Shown here: piece by piece, positions 63,081 to 64,000 of the stretch | Layout: every line of letters starts with the position of its first letter | Numbering within the stretch: position 1 is the stretch's first letter | Assembly (NCBI RefSeq): GCF_003060885.1 | Contig: NZ_QAIG01000005.1 | Span: 953,093-1,017,092, forward strand | DNA length: 64,000 nucleotides | Direction: 5' to 3' | Origin: Pseudomonas sp. HMWF032 | GTDB lineage: Bacteria > Pseudomonadota > Gammaproteobacteria > Pseudomonadales > Pseudomonadaceae | Notes under the pieces: generated by a model | Told to the model about the DNA's origin: nothing | Database searches by the model: none | The model's input: only the letters and a program-made list of their open reading frames with translations | Translations under genes and position numbers: made by a program

Positions 63081-64000
63081 ATGGCAGAAGGCGCTGAGTT
63101 CATTATTGGCGGAGATCCGCAGGGCCTGTCGGTCGGCCAGGCCCTGCGTCTGGCGAATCGTCACGGGCTGATTGCCGGTGCCACGGGCACCGGTAAAACC
63201 GTGACGTTGCAGCGCTTGATCGAAACCTTCAGCGATGCTGGCGTGGCGGTGTTTGCCGCCGATGTCAAAGGCGATCTCTGTGGCCTGGGGGCGGCCGGTA
63301 CACCTCAAGGTAAGGTGGCCGAGCGGATCGCCAGCATGCCCTGGCTCAATCATCGGCCGAGTGCTTATCCGGTAACCCTGTGGGATGTGCAAGGCAAGAG
63401 CGGCCACCCGCTGCGCACCACGCTCAGCGAGATGGGCCCGCTGCTGCTGGGCGCGCTGCTGGAGTTGACCGACAGCCAGCAGGCGGCCCTTTATGCGGCG
63501 TTCAAAGTGGCGGACCGCGAGGGCTTGCTGCTGCTTGATCTGAAAGACCTCAAGGCGTTGCTCGCGCACCTGAAAAATCACCCTGAAGTGCTTGGTGAAG
63601 ACAGTGCGCTGTTTACCGCGACCTCCTCACAGGCCCTGCTGCGCAAGCTGGCCGGGCTGGAGCAGCAAGGCGCCGAGGCGTTGTTTGGCGAGCCTGCGCT
63701 GCAGTTGGAAGACATTCTGCACCCTGACCGAGACGGTCGCGGGCGCATTCACCTGCTGGATGCCAGCCGCTTGGTGCATGAGGCACCGAAGGTCTATGCG
63801 ACCTTCCTGCTTTGGCTTCTGGCGGAACTGTTCGAGCAGCTGCCGGAGCGTGGCGATGCCGATAAGCCACTGCTGGTGCTGTTCTTCGATGAGGCGCACC
63901 TGCTGTTTGCCGACACACCCAAGGCCTTGCAGGAGCGCCTGGAGCAAGTGGTGCGCTTGATCCGCTCGAAGGGTGTGGGTGTCTACTTCGTCACTCAGTC
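63081..64000 (+). CDS. HerA-like (DUF853) ATPase, N-terminal part (runs off the window)
   Basis: The first 306 residues are visible. They have Walker A IAGATGTGKTVTLQRLIE, a FAADVKGDLCG motif and Walker B VLFFDEAHLLFADTP, characteristic of the HerA/DUF853 group of FtsK-like ATPases; the C-terminal part is cut by the window end. Its biological role is unknown; a DNA translocation or repair function is suggested by homology. GGAG lies 9 bases before the ATG at 63081. Confidence 0.85.
   Translation, partial: MAEGAEFIIGGDPQGLSVGQALRLANRHGLIAGATGTGKTVTLQRLIETFSDAGVAVFAADVKGDLCGLGAAGTPQGKVAERIASMPWLNHRPSAYPVTLWDVQGKSGHPLRTTLSEMGPLLLGALLELTDSQQAALYAAFKVADREGLLLLDLKDLKALLAHLKNHPEVLGEDSALFTATSSQALLRKLAGLEQQGAEALFGEPALQLEDILHPDRDGRGRIHLLDASRLVHEAPKVYATFLLWLLAELFEQLPERGDADKPLLVLFFDEAHLLFADTPKALQERLEQVVRLIRSKGVGVYFVTQ

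Overview
The window is chromosomal DNA from a GC-rich gammaproteobacterium of the genus Pseudomonas or a close relative. Markers for this are mvaT next to sbcB and purU, pta-ackA next to slyD and gpx, a colRS locus, and a Pct-type chemoreceptor beside a HerA-like ATPase. From memory, the right half resembles two P. aeruginosa neighbourhoods: OmpA lipoprotein/acyltransferase/pta/ackA/slyD/gpx, and moxR cluster/sbcB/mvaT/purU/pct.

Layout. (1) 1-3036, minus strand: type I restriction genes hsdR and the start of hsdM, with R upstream of M. (2) 3237-34801: an interval bounded by a 25-bp direct repeat (3279-3303 and 34777-34801). The repeat lies in the 5' end of a metallo-beta-lactamase-fold gene. 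A tyrosine integrase sits just inside the right end, and an AlpA-like regulator plus a replication-type HTH gene just inside the left end. Paired TGTG-type motifs with identical spacing lie inside both ends, as expected for integrase arm sites. (3) Within it, 5.2-22.9 kb carries ordinary-looking genes: a lipoprotein/PAP2/sulfatase operon divergent from colRS-methyltransferase-InaA kinase, YkvA, a Sua5/YwlC protein, a two-LysR inorganic-carbon cluster (DUF6671, cysD, dabB, dabA) and a TerC/Alx protein. (4) 23.0-23.9 kb holds two truncated antitoxin genes. (5) 24.0-33.4 kb is a defence region: a strong promoter-terminator unit for an RNA of about 57 nt, an Abi_2-family gene, a 1288-residue reverse transcriptase fused to a nitrilase-type hydrolase (DRT1/UG1-like), a chimeric hsdR-hsdS remnant, and a 1301-residue predicted nuclease-NTPase. 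(6) 34.7-64 kb is conserved chromosome: MBL hydrolase, OmpA lipoprotein, two large signalling proteins, acyltransferase, pta, ackA, slyD, gpx, nitroreductase, a six-gene moxR/DUF58 membrane cluster, sbcB, mvaT, purU, a frameshifted CBS gene, a Pct chemoreceptor and the start of a HerA-like ATPase.

How it fits together. The best candidate for an undescribed system is the 24.0-29.3 kb unit. The hsdR/hsdS remnant, the RT-nitrilase and the Abi_2 gene are linked by ATGA stop-start overlaps, so they are probably one operon driven by a duplicated hsdR promoter region. A small RNA with a C(UUCG)G-capped hairpin converges on the end of the Abi gene. The separate nuclease-NTPase gene next to the integrase looks like a second, independent defence module. 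All functional statements are read from sequence motifs and family knowledge; no database search was run.
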